Positions 1 to 10,355 of a stretch of 62,785 nt of DNA are shown one piece after another; within the stretch, counting starts at the first letter, position 1; the number at the start of each line of letters is the position of its first letter. The notes beneath the pieces were generated by a model. That model searched no databases. It was not told the origin of the DNA and worked only from the letters and a program-made list of their open reading frames with translations. The position numbers and the translations under genes are program-made. This DNA is from Boothiomyces macroporosus (Eukaryota > Chytridiomycota > Chytridiomycetes > Rhizophydiales > Terramycetaceae): contig JADGKB010000085.1 of NCBI GenBank assembly GCA_027604185.1, forward strand, positions 1 to 62,785. The letters run 5' to 3'.

Positions 1-1
1 T

Positions 2-598
2 GACGCAAAACTTGGTAATCTGCCACAATTCTCTTATATCAACCCAGAATGTTGCACTTATGACTCTATGCATCCACCATCTCCAATTAGCCACGGCGAA
101 CAATTCGTTAAATCAATTTACGATGCTCTAGTGTCATCTCCACAATGGAAAGACACACTCTTCATCTTGACATTTGACGAAGCAGGAGGTTTTGGTGATC
201 ATGTCCCACCACCAGTTAACGTACCTGCTGGTGATAGCTACGCCTATCAAGAAAAAGTATTTGCAACTGGTGAAATCGCTACTTTTGATTTTACACGCTT
301 GGGAGTCCGAGTACCTACCTTTTTGATTTCACCCTGGGTTGACGCAGGAGTGGTAGAGCATGACGGCAAGAATAATGGAGGAGTATATACTCACACTTCT
401 ATTATCAAGTTCTTGAAGAATTTGTGGAACTTGGACGCTGATTTGACTCCTCGCACAGCTTGGTCTGCTACTTTTGAGCATTTGTTTAGAGACAGCCCTC
501 GGACGATCGGTCGCAGTGTAACAACAAACGGTTCAAAAAAGCCATTTTACTGTTGGATATGCATCCTAATAATTTACACAAGTATTATATTATTTTAG
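2..598 (+). CDS. Phosphoesterase (phospholipase C/acid phosphatase family), 3' part
   Basis: The reading frame is open from the left edge, so the gene starts outside the window; 198 residues are visible. The segment TFDEAGGFGDHVPPP is the conserved metal-site region of the bacterial/fungal phosphoesterase family that includes non-specific phospholipase C and acid phosphatases, and the following RVPTFLISPWV segment is also typical. These enzymes hydrolyse phosphate esters, usually outside the cell. The last 20 residues form a hydrophobic tail ending in IIYTSIILF, which could be a GPI-type signal or membrane anchor. AATAAA follows the TAG stop immediately (about 600). Substrate cannot be told. 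Confidence 0.85.
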   Translation, partial: DAKLGNLPQFSYINPECCTYDSMHPPSPISHGEQFVKSIYDALVSSPQWKDTLFILTFDEAGGFGDHVPPPVNVPAGDSYAYQEKVFATGEIATFDFTRLGVRVPTFLISPWVDAGVVEHDGKNNGGVYTHTSIIKFLKNLWNLDADLTPRTAWSATFEHLFRDSPRTIGRSVTTNGSKKPFYCWICILIIYTSIILF

Positions 599-654
599 AA
601 ATAAAAATGAGAACTAAAAGTGTGAGTTGAATGACACCAGATTGAGCTTGGCGC

Positions 655-843
655 CTATGCGTTTTTGTTCAGATTGTGGAAATAAGAGTGCAAGGTATCA
701 TTGTAACTGGCAGCAAAAAGCACTACCTTCTGATTTCCAGTATTTCCTTCAATTGTATCTTTACCATTCACCAGGAACTGTTCAATGGATAGAGAATTAC
801 AGATTAAGGTATTGACCTTCATTGTTAGTTCAATCATCCACAA
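655..843 (-). pseudogene. C-terminal remnant of a PAN-receptor paralogue
   Basis: A 62-codon reading frame contains IEQF, a GNQKVVLFAASYNDTLHSYF stretch and little else. It matches the end of the cytosolic domain of the adjacent PAN receptor (ILEQF...GNEKVFLFAGQYNDVLHAHL) in the same orientation. No upstream domains are recognisable between it and the neighbouring gene, so it looks like the surviving tail of a tandem duplicate. It could instead be the last exon of a small gene, but no partner exon is visible. Confidence 0.55.
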
Positions 844-982
844 TCAGCAGAAATAATAGCGGGAATTTCCTGTCCGTTACTTATTCATTGGGCCAGTAGT
901 TAACCCTTATTTGCAAACACCTAGCAATCGTCAAGTTATCGGGATTTCAACCTTCAAAAAGTGAACTTGAACTATATTATTG

Positions 983-3900
983 TTATTGGAGGGGGTAGCT
1001 CAAATTAATACTGTGCAACTCCTCCGCGTTTGAAATATTTGCACAGTCGATAAAGGTCCAGTTGTCAGATGCCAAGGCTTGCAAGTGGGCATGGAGTACA
1101 TCATTGTATTGCCCAGCAAACAAAAACACTTTTTCGTTCCCAGATATACTCTCCAATAGAAGGGAGAATTGTTCAAGAATTACCTTTTCAAGGCTGGAAT
1201 ACTTGATGGAAACTTGATTTGGAAACAGATCCAAGGCTATTCTGATCTTTTCATTGATTTCCAATGAACTTTTGGAAGAATTTGATTCTTTGATAATTGT
1301 TAATTCCAATCTTGGACGGTCGATACTGTCTAGAAAACTTGGAGGTAGTTTTCCAGTCGTTTTTCCATTTGAACCCCATACCTTGTTCTCCTTCATCTTC
1401 AAAATTTTGATAGAATCACCACGAGAGATTTTCAAACAACCAGGTATATCTGAATCTGAATTGCTGACAAATTCTAGGAAAAGCTTTTCCAGCAGTTTTA
1501 AACAATCTTGAGCGTTTTCCATTGTGGCAATCAAATAAATATGATGATTACTAGTGATAACATTCGTAAAAGAACTTTTCCTGGGTAGCACTGGATAATA
1601 GTTACTTTCCAAAAGCTCATTTTGCGAACCAGTATCAAATATAAACTGCCTGTCTGGGATAACTGCTTTATCTGAATATGGTATGGAACTATCTGCTGAA
1701 TCAGGATTCTTTGCTTGAGGATAAACCCATGTTGCTTTGGCTAAAAACACAAATAATATAATGTTCAATAGCGCACTCACCAATAGACCTGCTATTATTG
1801 GCGTAGTGATCTGAAATTTGGAATGGTATTGAATATTGTCGCGCAATGTATCATTCACGATGAGGGTGACGACAATCGGTTGAATTGTAGAAGTATGTCC
1901 GGTTGGTAATCCTGCATCGTTGAATGTAGAGGATGCGTTTATTCCAAAATCATTGGAGTTGCCTGCTGTATTCGTGGTAGTATCTGCAACGGGTGTTGTA
2001 GTTGGAAAGTCTGATTGTCGAATGGTGGAGTGTGCAGTTAACATGTCTATATTTATAGTAGGTGTAGTTGTAATAATCGGCGTAGTTGTCTTTGAAAGGA
2101 ACAATACAGTTGAAGATTGGTTTTGGGACAATATACTTTTATCACAAGTTACATTCATTCCTTTAATAGTACATGGCAGCCTTCCTTCGATCCATCCAGA
2201 TACTGCTCCTTTGTATGGTACCATATCACCAACTGCGACTGATGATTCATAGCTATAACAGTCACCTTCAAATACAAAGGACACAGGAGAGAACCACACA
2301 AACTGAATACAACTCTTTTGTTTGGCGCAATAATTGACACAATCAATGTATGGCCCTTTAAATGTAGTGTATTTACTAGACTTTCCTGTCCATAGATATG
2401 CCCATATTTCAAATCGACCATTCACATATGACACTAATTGCTTGCCAAAAAAGTAAGTATCTCTAACTGGGTGGGGTTGAGTTTCGTTTGTTATTGGAAT
2501 GGATTTTCCTAAAAGTTCGCTAAAGGCACATGCCGATGTTGCCTTATATCTAATACTAGATAGTCGATCCAACGCAAAAAATCTACAGATTCCATCCGAA
2601 TTGTAAGATATGTAAGGGTATACACCAAAGTTACTTTTTAATTTACCTTTATATTCATATGAGAATAATAATCTGCTTCCAACGGCAGCAGTGTAACAGC
2701 TTTGGAGGTCAACGTTATCAAATGTAATCAGTGGTTCGGTAAACTCACATTCAGGAGCGCTCCAATCGTGTAGATTTCCAAATACTTTACCCAAGCCATT
2801 TGAATTGAAATTATACCCAAGAAATCCATCAAAGACTTTAGGTGCATTTGAATAGTAAGTTTGGTTCGGCAAACCTAGATATTGCAAATGCTCATTCCTG
2901 ATTTTGTATTCAGTACAATCTTGGCAATTCTGCAACTTTAGATATACAATATAGTTTCCTGAATTGGTCAACGTGTTTAGTGTATTGTATAGCATACAAT
3001 TATTACCATCCCAGAATGAATATGAACAAGATGTGTTAAATTTGCACGGAGTAGCACAATCAGCTAAGCTGCTCGCAAGAAATGTTGTGTAAGGGGAAGA
3101 AAAACTCCAACCATTAATTGCACTGAATTCAAGGAAATCCTGACTTTGTTCAGTTTTATTACCATATGGTAAAAAACTCAATCCATTGAACGAAAAAGCA
3201 ATAGGTACTGGAGATATTTGAATCTGGCGATTTAACACTTGGACTCTATCGAGGATCACTCCACAGTAGTTATCGACTTGGCTTGCCCCACTTAATTTAA
3301 AATTCAGACCAGATCCCAGCCAGCAATAGAGATACGGTGTTACTTGTGCTATTGCAAATGCTTTACAGTCATCGAATAATGTGCATGCAGATTTGCACTG
3401 CTCTAACGTGTACAAATTAGTATACACCTGAAATATACCACTATCCAAAGCGCAAGAATAATTGTATGCAATATTTTCGGTGCTATTTACTTTAAATTCA
3501 AAGTATTGGTATTTTACAATGTCGGACGGTATTTCTTCATTTAAATCACATTGATACTGATTTCCAATTACACTGCAATTGTTTCGCTGTGGTAAAATTG
3601 AGCATGATCCTATTCTATTATTTATGTTTGTCGTAGAAGGTGCCGCAAATGTTGGGTACGTAGTGGATACTTGCACTTGGCCGCTATACAAAATACAGTG
3701 CTTTTTTGTGATATTGAATGATTCGGTTTGTAAGTGAGTGCAAGCTTGCTCTTCAACACATCTTTGCTGACACTCCAAGTTACTGGAAACAGGGAATGCA
3801 TGTAACGAACCAGAGTCATCCCAAAAGCAATCGTTATTCCAAAGGACAGTAGTGTTGTCAATGCTAGTTCCGTTCCAAGGAACAACCAAGTCGTAACTGC

Positions 3901-4345
3901 TTTGCAGACGTTTTTGAAAATCACAAAATACAATTCCAGATAACGATACTTCACAATTACTTTTCGAAAATATCATTCCAGCATACATTCCAAGTGGCGC
4001 AAATACTTGGAATCCATCATTTGGATCTCCGCCTTCGTACATTGTGCATTCCCCTATCACTTCATAGATGTTAATCCATCCTCGCGGTTCCAAACCGCGC
4101 TTCCACCCACCTCCAGTACGCTGTATAACTTGTTGCCAATTAAACATTCGACAAAAGTCGTTTTCTCTACAAAGATCCATACACTGATGGAAAAACATGT
4201 TGGAGAATGTATAGGCTCTTGTGCTACTTATCCACCCGACACTGGTTGAATATAGAATATCAGAGTCGTACGTTAGCGGCACCTCTATTCCAGGATAGTA
4301 GAAAAATGTTTGAGTGACAACACTGCTCAAAACAAAAAAAAGCAT
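983..4345 (-). CDS. Single-pass receptor with PAN/apple-like ectodomain and SH3-like cytosolic domain
   Basis: The frame extends to 4405 only with a TTG codon; the first ATG (4345) begins a clear signal peptide, MLFFVLSSVVTQ, giving 1120 residues. The ectodomain is Cys-rich with many N-glycosylation sequons and repeated segments such as ECQQRCVEEQACTHLQ, QCKSACTLFDDCKAFAI and DCATPCKFNTSCSYSFW, the pattern of PAN/apple modules that bind protein or carbohydrate. A Ser/Thr-rich stretch precedes one transmembrane helix (around residues 848-868, IIAGLLVSALLNIILFVFLA). In the cytosol, RGDSIKILKMKENKVWGS followed by LPPSFLD resembles a degenerate SH3 domain, followed by an unrecognised C-terminal module. 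Inferred role: surface sensing or adhesion. No intron is needed. A truncated C-terminal duplicate lies just downstream. Confidence 0.75.
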   Translation of the reverse strand: MLFFVLSSVVTQTFFYYPGIEVPLTYDSDILYSTSVGWISSTRAYTFSNMFFHQCMDLCRENDFCRMFNWQQVIQRTGGGWKRGLEPRGWINIYEVIGECTMYEGGDPNDGFQVFAPLGMYAGMIFSKSNCEVSLSGIVFCDFQKRLQSSYDLVVPWNGTSIDNTTVLWNNDCFWDDSGSLHAFPVSSNLECQQRCVEEQACTHLQTESFNITKKHCILYSGQVQVSTTYPTFAAPSTTNINNRIGSCSILPQRNNCSVIGNQYQCDLNEEIPSDIVKYQYFEFKVNSTENIAYNYSCALDSGIFQVYTNLYTLEQCKSACTLFDDCKAFAIAQVTPYLYCWLGSGLNFKLSGASQVDNYCGVILDRVQVLNRQIQISPVPIAFSFNGLSFLPYGNKTEQSQDFLEFSAINGWSFSSPYTTFLASSLADCATPCKFNTSCSYSFWDGNNCMLYNTLNTLTNSGNYIVYLKLQNCQDCTEYKIRNEHLQYLGLPNQTYYSNAPKVFDGFLGYNFNSNGLGKVFGNLHDWSAPECEFTEPLITFDNVDLQSCYTAAVGSRLLFSYEYKGKLKSNFGVYPYISYNSDGICRFFALDRLSSIRYKATSACAFSELLGKSIPITNETQPHPVRDTYFFGKQLVSYVNGRFEIWAYLWTGKSSKYTTFKGPYIDCVNYCAKQKSCIQFVWFSPVSFVFEGDCYSYESSVAVGDMVPYKGAVSGWIEGRLPCTIKGMNVTCDKSILSQNQSSTVLFLSKTTTPIITTTPTINIDMLTAHSTIRQSDFPTTTPVADTTTNTAGNSNDFGINASSTFNDAGLPTGHTSTIQPIVVTLIVNDTLRDNIQYHSKFQITTPIIAGLLVSALLNIILFVFLAKATWVYPQAKNPDSADSSIPYSDKAVIPDRQFIFDTGSQNELLESNYYPVLPRKSSFTNVITSNHHIYLIATMENAQDCLKLLEKLFLEFVSNSDSDIPGCLKISRGDSIKILKMKENKVWGSNGKTTGKLPPSFLDSIDRPRLELTIIKESNSSKSSLEINEKIRIALDLFPNQVSIKYSSLEKVILEQFSLLLESISGNEKVFLFAGQYNDVLHAHLQALASDNWTFIDCANISNAEELHSINLSYPLQ

Positions 4346-4676
4346 GAAAATTCGAAGGTTGAAAATCGGCCAAAATATTGTGTTTCTCGAATGACCCAGT
4401 AGCAACTGCGAACTTGCGGAACGACAAAAAGTTCATACAAATACATTTATTACCAGAACCTGTAATAATCCGAAACCCCACAGATAACAACCAACTCGTT
4501 TACAAGAGCTTTAAGGTCATTATGATTAAAGAAAAAGTCTGGTACACTCGGATTACTATCAGGTAAATTGTTTGGTCCGCAATTCAAATGCGCTTGCAAA
4601 ACAATACGACAGAATATGAATCGGGTAATGTACTGCGCCAAAAACTCGTCTTGAACAAAGGCTTTGAAGGAGAAAT
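4346..4676. other. Intergenic, 5' of the PAN receptor and 3' of SCAI copy A
   Basis: This is AT-rich sequence between two minus-strand genes. It must contain the promoter of the PAN receptor. Short frames here show no family resemblance. I see no RNA gene or repeat. Confidence 0.5.
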
Positions 4677-6172
4677 CTAAATTAATATTGAGTTACCAAT
4701 TTCGTTACGCTGCAGCAGAGATATAATGTATAATTCTATTTCCTTTAGTTTATCCATTGCATATTGCCATTGGTTTGGTTTCAATTGTTTGATATTGGAG
4801 ACAAAACAGAATGCTTTTAGTGGACAGTGCAAGAAAACAGTGAAAATCGAACTTGGATGGTCTTGTTAGATAAAAAGTACCTTTGGTTACTGGCATCTCT
4901 GGTGGGGATAATATACATAAGAACGGTTGATCAAAGGCAGCTCTAAAGTTTTTAAATGCCATGCTGTTGTCTGAATCTACAATGACAAACATGGGCTTTC
5001 TGGTGAATGAGATTAGATCATGCGGAAAGAATGTGTTGATGGTATCATGGTTTGATTTTCCAGATGGAAGTGATGCCATACTGATACCACTTGGCTGTTT
5101 AGATTGTGATCCTTCACCAGACAAATACAACAACAAGGCAGACTGATCGCTAGTCATATCTTTTTGGCAAGTGGCAAGTTTTAACGTTAAGAGATCAATA
5201 GTTGGTCTGAATAAGAGGTGTTTTTCAGGATTTCTGTTAATGTTGGTTGGTTCACTAGTCTCCAGAGATCCAGATTGAGATTGTAACTCTGGCATCTGTG
5301 AATCGCTGAATTCAGGGTCAAATTCAAGCGATTGTAGTAGCCCGTACATGTCGAGAGTTAAACCAGAAAATTTAGCCTATGTTTATCAACTACTTACGTG
5401 ATGCTCATAGTTTCCAACTACAACAATCTGTTCAAGTTTAATCTGTGGGTTAAGAGGTGTTTTGTAGGAATAGCGCAAATGAGAAGTAATTGGAAGCAAC
5501 TGTCCTTCATAATAAACATCGTAAAGTTGCTGAGCAGATATAAAACTGCTGATTTCATTGTAAAGCAATCTCCATTCAATAGCGTCCTTTTCTTCCAAAA
5601 AGAATTCATACTTTTTAATGTAGTCTTGGAATTCAAGCGACAGTTGGTGAACCAATTGGAACTTGTTGAGTAACAGACAAACAACAATGTAGCGGATATG
5701 GTAGCGCAACTTTTTAATGATCAGCGCACTTGATTTTGCTTCCAATACCTTTTCAAAATATTTGCGTTTCTGAATTGCAGAGTAAAAAGTGAAGCTTTCT
5801 TGCAGGTAAGAAGTATCAGAAGTTCTGAGATAGTAATAGTAATATAATTGTCCGATTTTCGACGCTAATTCTCCCAATTCCCATCTTTTCAGTCCATAAT
5901 ACTGTTCATTCTCCAAGACTTTTCGGTGCACTTGCTGGAATTTCCACAGTCTAGAGTAAACTTCAAAAGTAGATTGAAATAACGGTTTCCAATTCTTGCC
6001 GGTGTTTGTTGGCTCTCGAAGAGTGATAAACAGTCGGTGAGATTTTTCTAGCAGGTATTTAAATTCTGAATTAAAATTCAATGGTACCTTGAACTATTTT
6101 TTCAGGAGTGTTATCCGTAGGATACATTTCGAATGCTTCTAAGCGAATAGGGCCAGATACTGTATCATCCAT
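4677..6172 (-). CDS. SCAI: SCAI-like protein, copy A (4 exons, 3 tiny introns)
   Basis: Joining four exons over introns at 6066-6087 (22 nt), 5377-5397 (21 nt) and 4862-4880 (19 nt) gives one 477-residue frame from MDDTVSGPIR to the stop at 4677. Diagnostic segments are FKYLLEKSHRLFITLRE, a WELGELASKIGQLYYYYYLR helix, KKLRYHIRYIVVCLLLNK, RKPMFVIVDSDNS and FTVFLHCPLKAFCF. These match SCAI, in animals a nuclear repressor acting with MRTF/SRF and in DNA-break repair; its fungal role is not established. The 21-nt intron has an in-frame stop, so read-through would truncate the protein. Copy B at 18511-20169 shares all three intron positions and has three more. The start is fixed by agreement of the N-termini (MDDTVSGP) in both copies. 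Confidence 0.88.
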
Positions 6173-7655
6173 CGTATGAGGTTTTTTCAGAAAGAAAAGA
6201 AATTCACCTGAGGAAATGTGACCTGTTCGGCGTTCTTTGCTCTGAAAAGCATGACTAACAAAGCCGAAATATTTTCAATGAAAGAAAACTAAATAAAATT
6301 ATCCGGATTTAGATTTAGCTTTATTCGCTTTATTTGCTCTATTATCATTAGGTTTGAGCCGCCACCACTGATTGAAACAATGAGTTCTCTTTGATTCTGA
6401 AAATTCGTTTCAAAAGTTGGTTGGTCATGCTCCCCGCTCGTGTAACCACAAGAAATTTAGCCTAAAGATGTGGGGATAAGAATTGTTTTAAATTAAAACC
6501 CGCTTATCAATACTACAGGCACTTATTGCCAAATTATAGGTACAGCGAGGTTTAGTAATGGTACAAATCATTTTTTGCAACTGATCTTTATCTTTAACAG
6601 TCAGATGATTAAGTAAATTCTGTATTCGATTGACGCACAGTTATTTCCAAATCCACTCGCAGGAATCACTCTTTAAACCTGATGACCAATATTAGCCTAT
6701 AAAATACCAAAGATTGGTTGACGAGTGGTTTGATCTGGTCCATTCTTTGAGCACGCGAAGGGCTTGTCTCTGTTAATGTGACAACCCTTGGGTGAATCAA
6801 AAAGTTGAATTGTTACTCGCTCTATAGGGATTGCAATTCTATTAAAGAGTGAATCAACTCATCGAAAATGCTGTTACATCAACAGCAATTATTTGACTAT
6901 CCCAAATAATCTGGATTGTAAGCTATAATGGAGCCAATTAACAATACTATTAACTGATAACCAACAAGCTATTATTCTTCTTTGATGAAAAAATTATTAG
7001 TTACTATTAACCAGTAACAAACAGAGTGTAGCAAAGTTGTTTCCTGTTAATAAATAGGGAAAACCCAGAGCAAGCCTCATTCAGTTTCAAATCGCATATC
7101 TACATTAAATCGAAATTACCTATCACTTATGACAATATAATCTGTGGGCTCTAATCGTTTAGCACAAACTAGCCGATTAAAGGTGATATTTCTATCTTTG
7201 CGTCCGAGGACTTTGCCCCAAGTAAAAGAGAATGAATCTCGCATGTACACTTGGAAGCGATTCTCTGGTCTACAAAAGTAGAGATGTTTTCAAAGAATTT
7301 TTTTTCTTCAAGCGTGTTTGAGTCCCTCAGCCACACGATAAAGCATTCTTTCGTTTAAATCAGTGGTCTGCCATTAATTGTTGGATACTCAACTTGCGTC
7401 TGGCAGTAACAAGTGTTTATGGGTCCTTTTAATTTCCAAGCAATGCCAACGCAAAAGCCGACGCTATTGCATAGAAGAAACCATCGCCATCACTCCTGGA
7501 TAGTCTATAGTGGTGTGCGGCGTTATTTGGCCCAGAAAGAGACACGTTAATGTCTCAGAACTTAATGCATTTCCGTCGGCAATCAAAGTGGCGCAGCGAG
7601 AAAGTGCTGGAAGAAATTTGCTATACTTAAACTCTCGCCTTTCCTCCAATTCCAA
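6173..7655. other. 1.5-kb intergenic region without recognised gene
   Basis: It lies between the divergent starts of SCAI copy A and the first MGST3 gene, so it carries both promoters. A 72-codon minus-strand frame at 7464-7682 overlaps the MGST3 start and has no family likeness. No tRNA, tandem repeat or transposon was seen by eye. A gene fragmented by several 20-nt introns could be missed here. Confidence 0.4.
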
Positions 7656-8093
7656 ATGATCTTGCAATTGGTCCCAGAACACGGATACGTCATTCTAGTA
7701 TTAATCGGAACCGTATTTACTTTGCTCTATTTAGGAGCTAAAGTAGGTGGAGCTAGAAGAAAAGCAAACGTAGCTTATCCAAACATGTATGCAACAGCCG
7801 AAGAAGCCGAAAAGGACAAGATGAAGCACTTATTCAACTGTGCACAAAGAGCTCACCAAAACACTCTGGAAAATATTCCTGGATTCTTGATTTTGTTGTT
7901 GGTTTCTGCAATTGAATATCCAGTGATTTCTGCTATTTCCGGAGCTGTGTACTTGGCTAGTAGAGTTGCCTATGCAGGTGGATACTGTACTGGGGATCCA
8001 AAAAAGAGAAGAAGAGGATTCTTTGGTTACTTTGCCTTGTTGGCCATGTTGGGTGCATCTGGTGCAACCGCATTCAAACTATTAACTCAATAA
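7656..8093 (+). CDS. MGST3: Microsomal glutathione S-transferase 3-like (MAPEG), copy 1
   Basis: This intronless 145-residue integral membrane protein has four hydrophobic helices. Family marks are the ARRKANVAYPNMYA segment, FNCAQRAHQNTLENIPGFL (the MAPEG signature with the RxHxNxxE glutathione-site motif) and GDPKKRRRG before the last helix. MGST3-type enzymes conjugate or peroxidise lipid substrates with glutathione in ER or outer mitochondrial membranes. AATAAA overlaps the stop (caataaac). It is followed by a decayed copy (8256-8490) and an intact paralogue (8580-9017) in the same direction, a local tandem duplication. Confidence 0.93.
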   Translation: MILQLVPEHGYVILVLIGTVFTLLYLGAKVGGARRKANVAYPNMYATAEEAEKDKMKHLFNCAQRAHQNTLENIPGFLILLLVSAIEYPVISAISGAVYLASRVAYAGGYCTGDPKKRRRGFFGYFALLAMLGASGATAFKLLTQ

Positions 8094-8255
8094 ACTGTAA
8101 TAATTGACCATTTGTAGTAGCGGCAGCGCTCTGAACTAATTTGGTGAAAATGGAATTTTAAAGAGCAGATATTAGACATTTCTTTGAGAAAGGTAATGTC
8201 ATCCACAGTAGTATTCTTTCCAGCAACATAATTCTTTATACTAAAATAGTCTTAA

Positions 8256-8490
8256 ATTCGCTAGTGGTGCATATCCAATCATGTATGCGAGCGCAGAACG
8301 TACAAAAAGCAAATCTTCAATTGCGTACAAAGAGCTCATCAAAATACTCTTGAACTTGTACCTTTTGAATCTCTCTGGGATCGAATATCCCATTGTCTGG
8401 AGTACTTTAGCTGGCAGATTAGCTTTTGCAAATGGATACGCAATTGGTGATCCAGCAAAATGAAACAGAGAATCATTTGGCATTTTGTGA
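8256..8490 (+). pseudogene. Decayed MGST3-like copy
   Basis: Pieces of the MAPEG sequence occur in order but in different frames. YPIMYASAE is followed, one frame over, by IFNCVQRAHQNTLELVPF, then back to GIEYPIV and LAFANGYAIGDPAK before a stop. The N-terminal helix and the last helix are missing. The strong match of IFNCVQRAHQNTLE to the downstream copy shows recent descent from the same family, broken by small deletions. No GT-AG interval of about 20 nt repairs the frame in an obvious way. Confidence 0.8.
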
Positions 8491-8579
8491 ATGCTCGCTT
8501 GCTCCTTCGCGATTAAGTCTCCATTACGTTGAAACGTGACTTTAAATCCGACTGAAACCCGAAAGTAATTTCTTCCAAA

Positions 8580-9017
8580 ATGATTCTCACTCTCAACAAA
8601 AACCATGGATATGTAATGCTAACTCTTATTGGTACCGAATTCACCCTATTCTACCTCGGAATCCAAGTATCCAAAGCACGTACGCTTGCTGGGGTTCCTT
8701 ATCCACTCATGTATGCAACTGCTCAAGAAGCAGATCAAGACAGGAAGAAGCATATCTTCAATTGTGTGCAACGAGGACATCAAAATACTCTTGAGCACAT
8801 TCCAGGGTTTTTGATTTTGTTGGGATTATCGGCAATTGAATATCCAGTTGTATCTGCTGTCTCTGGTGCAGTTTACCTAGCTAGTAGAATTGTTTATGCA
8901 AAGTGCTATGCTACTGGAGATCCGAAAAAGAGGGCTAGAGGTGCATTCGGATACTTTGCTCTCTTGGCCATGTTGGGGTGTGCTGGTGCAACTACTTTCA
9001 AGTTATTGACTGAATAA
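8580..9017 (+). CDS. MGST3: Microsomal glutathione S-transferase 3-like (MAPEG), copy 2
   Basis: It has the same length (145 residues) and architecture as copy 1, with the signature FNCVQRGHQNTLEHIPGFL and GDPKKRARG before the last helix. The expected activity is the same membrane glutathione transferase/peroxidase. It has no introns. The stop codon overlaps AATAAA (gaataaaac). Divergence from copy 1 is spread through the gene, more in the first 40 residues, which suggests an older duplication than the pseudogene between them. Confidence 0.93.
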   Translation: MILTLNKNHGYVMLTLIGTEFTLFYLGIQVSKARTLAGVPYPLMYATAQEADQDRKKHIFNCVQRGHQNTLEHIPGFLILLGLSAIEYPVVSAVSGAVYLASRIVYAKCYATGDPKKRARGAFGYFALLAMLGCAGATTFKLLTE

Positions 9018-9347
9018 AACCTTTGAGTTGATAATAACCTTTTAGTTTGGTGAAGGTGCTGTGTTTGGCGGAGGTTAGATTCAACCTGTGGGATTGAAAT
9101 GCTGCATACAGATTCCAACTATTGGATTCACATCGACGTATTGATGCACTGCTCTTTGGAAACGCTTCAAGATCAAGCGAGCTACTACGCCCTTAAGTCC
9201 ATGATTTCATTGCGTAACCATTTCTGGAAGCATCAATGGGTTATGTTGTTTACTGAAGCACCAACTAAAAACTGAAAATGCAATTAGAATTAAAGTAATA
9301 ATTGAGGTATCTAGTGGCTGAATCATTTCATTCAATGTTATGTATAA

Positions 9348-9574
9348 GCAAACTGTTATTACAAATTCGGAGTGCCGAGTCTCATTGCCGAGTAAATTCG
9401 CCTGCCGAATAGCATTACGTGGGTATGGAAACAAATCAATACTTGATATCACTTTGCTGAGCGAAATCACTGCGACGATGTGGTTGACTATGGAATGACT
9501 AATACTAGCTCTTTGACGAAAGGTTCAAATCATTGTGGATACACAATAAATGCTTTGCCGAATTAAATACCGAG
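9348..9574 (-). repeat. 227-bp dispersed repeat, copy 1
   Basis: The reverse complement of this stretch aligns over its full length with 35592-35819 (228 bp). Shared blocks include ttcggcaaagcattt, gtatccac, a gagatttc-like block, attgatt then gtttc, and ggcgaatttactcggca. One end lies 9 bp before the TATA box of the 9618 gene. It is non-coding and may be a small non-autonomous transposable element; no clear terminal inverted repeat was found. Confidence 0.65.
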
Positions 9575-9582
9575 AATTGCAC

Positions 9583-9589
9583 TATAAAA
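9583..9589 (+). promoter_or_regulatory. TATA box of the 9618 gene
   Basis: TATAAAA stands 35 nt before the ATG. The same spacing (about 31-45 nt) recurs at many genes in this window, implying a 5' leader of only a few nucleotides. Confidence 0.6.
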
Positions 9590-9617
9590 GCGGGTTAGAA
9601 ATCGTTCAATCTACAAA

Positions 9618-10109
9618 ATGCTTGGTCTCCTATCTCTCGCTTCATTCGCTGCTGCCGCTGATCCTCTTTCCAGTTTGCCAAGTGGTCCTGGATACATCAT
9701 CCCTCGCTGTTATGGCCCTAACGGAGCATTTGCACACGAATTATGGGCTGTTAGAGACATGTCTCAAGTTTGTGTTGGAAGCGTTGGTGACTGTGGAATA
9801 GTCTCAAAATCAACAATGGTTCCCGTCCCTCAACCACCAGGTGCTTTATCAGCAATGTACACTGTAAATGGAATTGTTGGGTTAGGCTCTCCAATTACCT
9901 TCCAAACATGGAGCGTTGTTATTACTGATTCATTCTCAGCACCACATGTAGATGTATATGGCCATGCCACTGACAATGAAGGATCTTACACTCTTAAATG
10001 GGACATTCATGAATTGATAAGCGATGTCCAAGTTCAAAGGATTGCTGGCGACTGGAGCTGTGTTGTCATGCATTACATTCCTGACACTCCAACCGCTACT
10101 CAAAATTAG
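9618..10109 (+). CDS. Small secreted protein, unknown family
   Basis: A 163-residue frame starts with a good signal peptide (MLGLLSLASFAAAADP). The mature part is Gly/Pro/Val-rich with at least four cysteines and a predicted beta-rich composition (ITFQTWSVVITDSF, SYTLKWDIHEL). I do not recognise the family. A TATA box 35 nt upstream and AATAAA just after the TAG stop support a real gene. A dispersed repeat abuts the promoter. Confidence 0.7.
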   Translation: MLGLLSLASFAAAADPLSSLPSGPGYIIPRCYGPNGAFAHELWAVRDMSQVCVGSVGDCGIVSKSTMVPVPQPPGALSAMYTVNGIVGLGSPITFQTWSVVITDSFSAPHVDVYGHATDNEGSYTLKWDIHELISDVQVQRIAGDWSCVVMHYIPDTPTATQN

Positions 10110-10355
10110 AAATAAAAGCATTCAAGTAATTTTTAATTGCAGTATAAGCTCATAGAGTATTCTAAAGGAGATCAAACCCAAAAAATGTGATACACTTGAT
10201 GGAATTACACGCATGATAGAGGTATATTCAAGTGGAGATAAATATCGTGCTTTTGACAAGTATGTGAACGTCCATCATGATTTGTGAGATTTAAAAAAGT
10301 TCTAGTTGAGTGTTATACTCTCCTATAGTTGTAACAACACACCAAAGCTCAGGTG

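Noticed and set aside
7464..7682. 72-codon minus-strand frame upstream of MGST3 copy 1
   Set aside because: It overlaps the MGST3 start, has no family likeness, no TATA or poly(A) signal in the usual place, and fits a chance frame.
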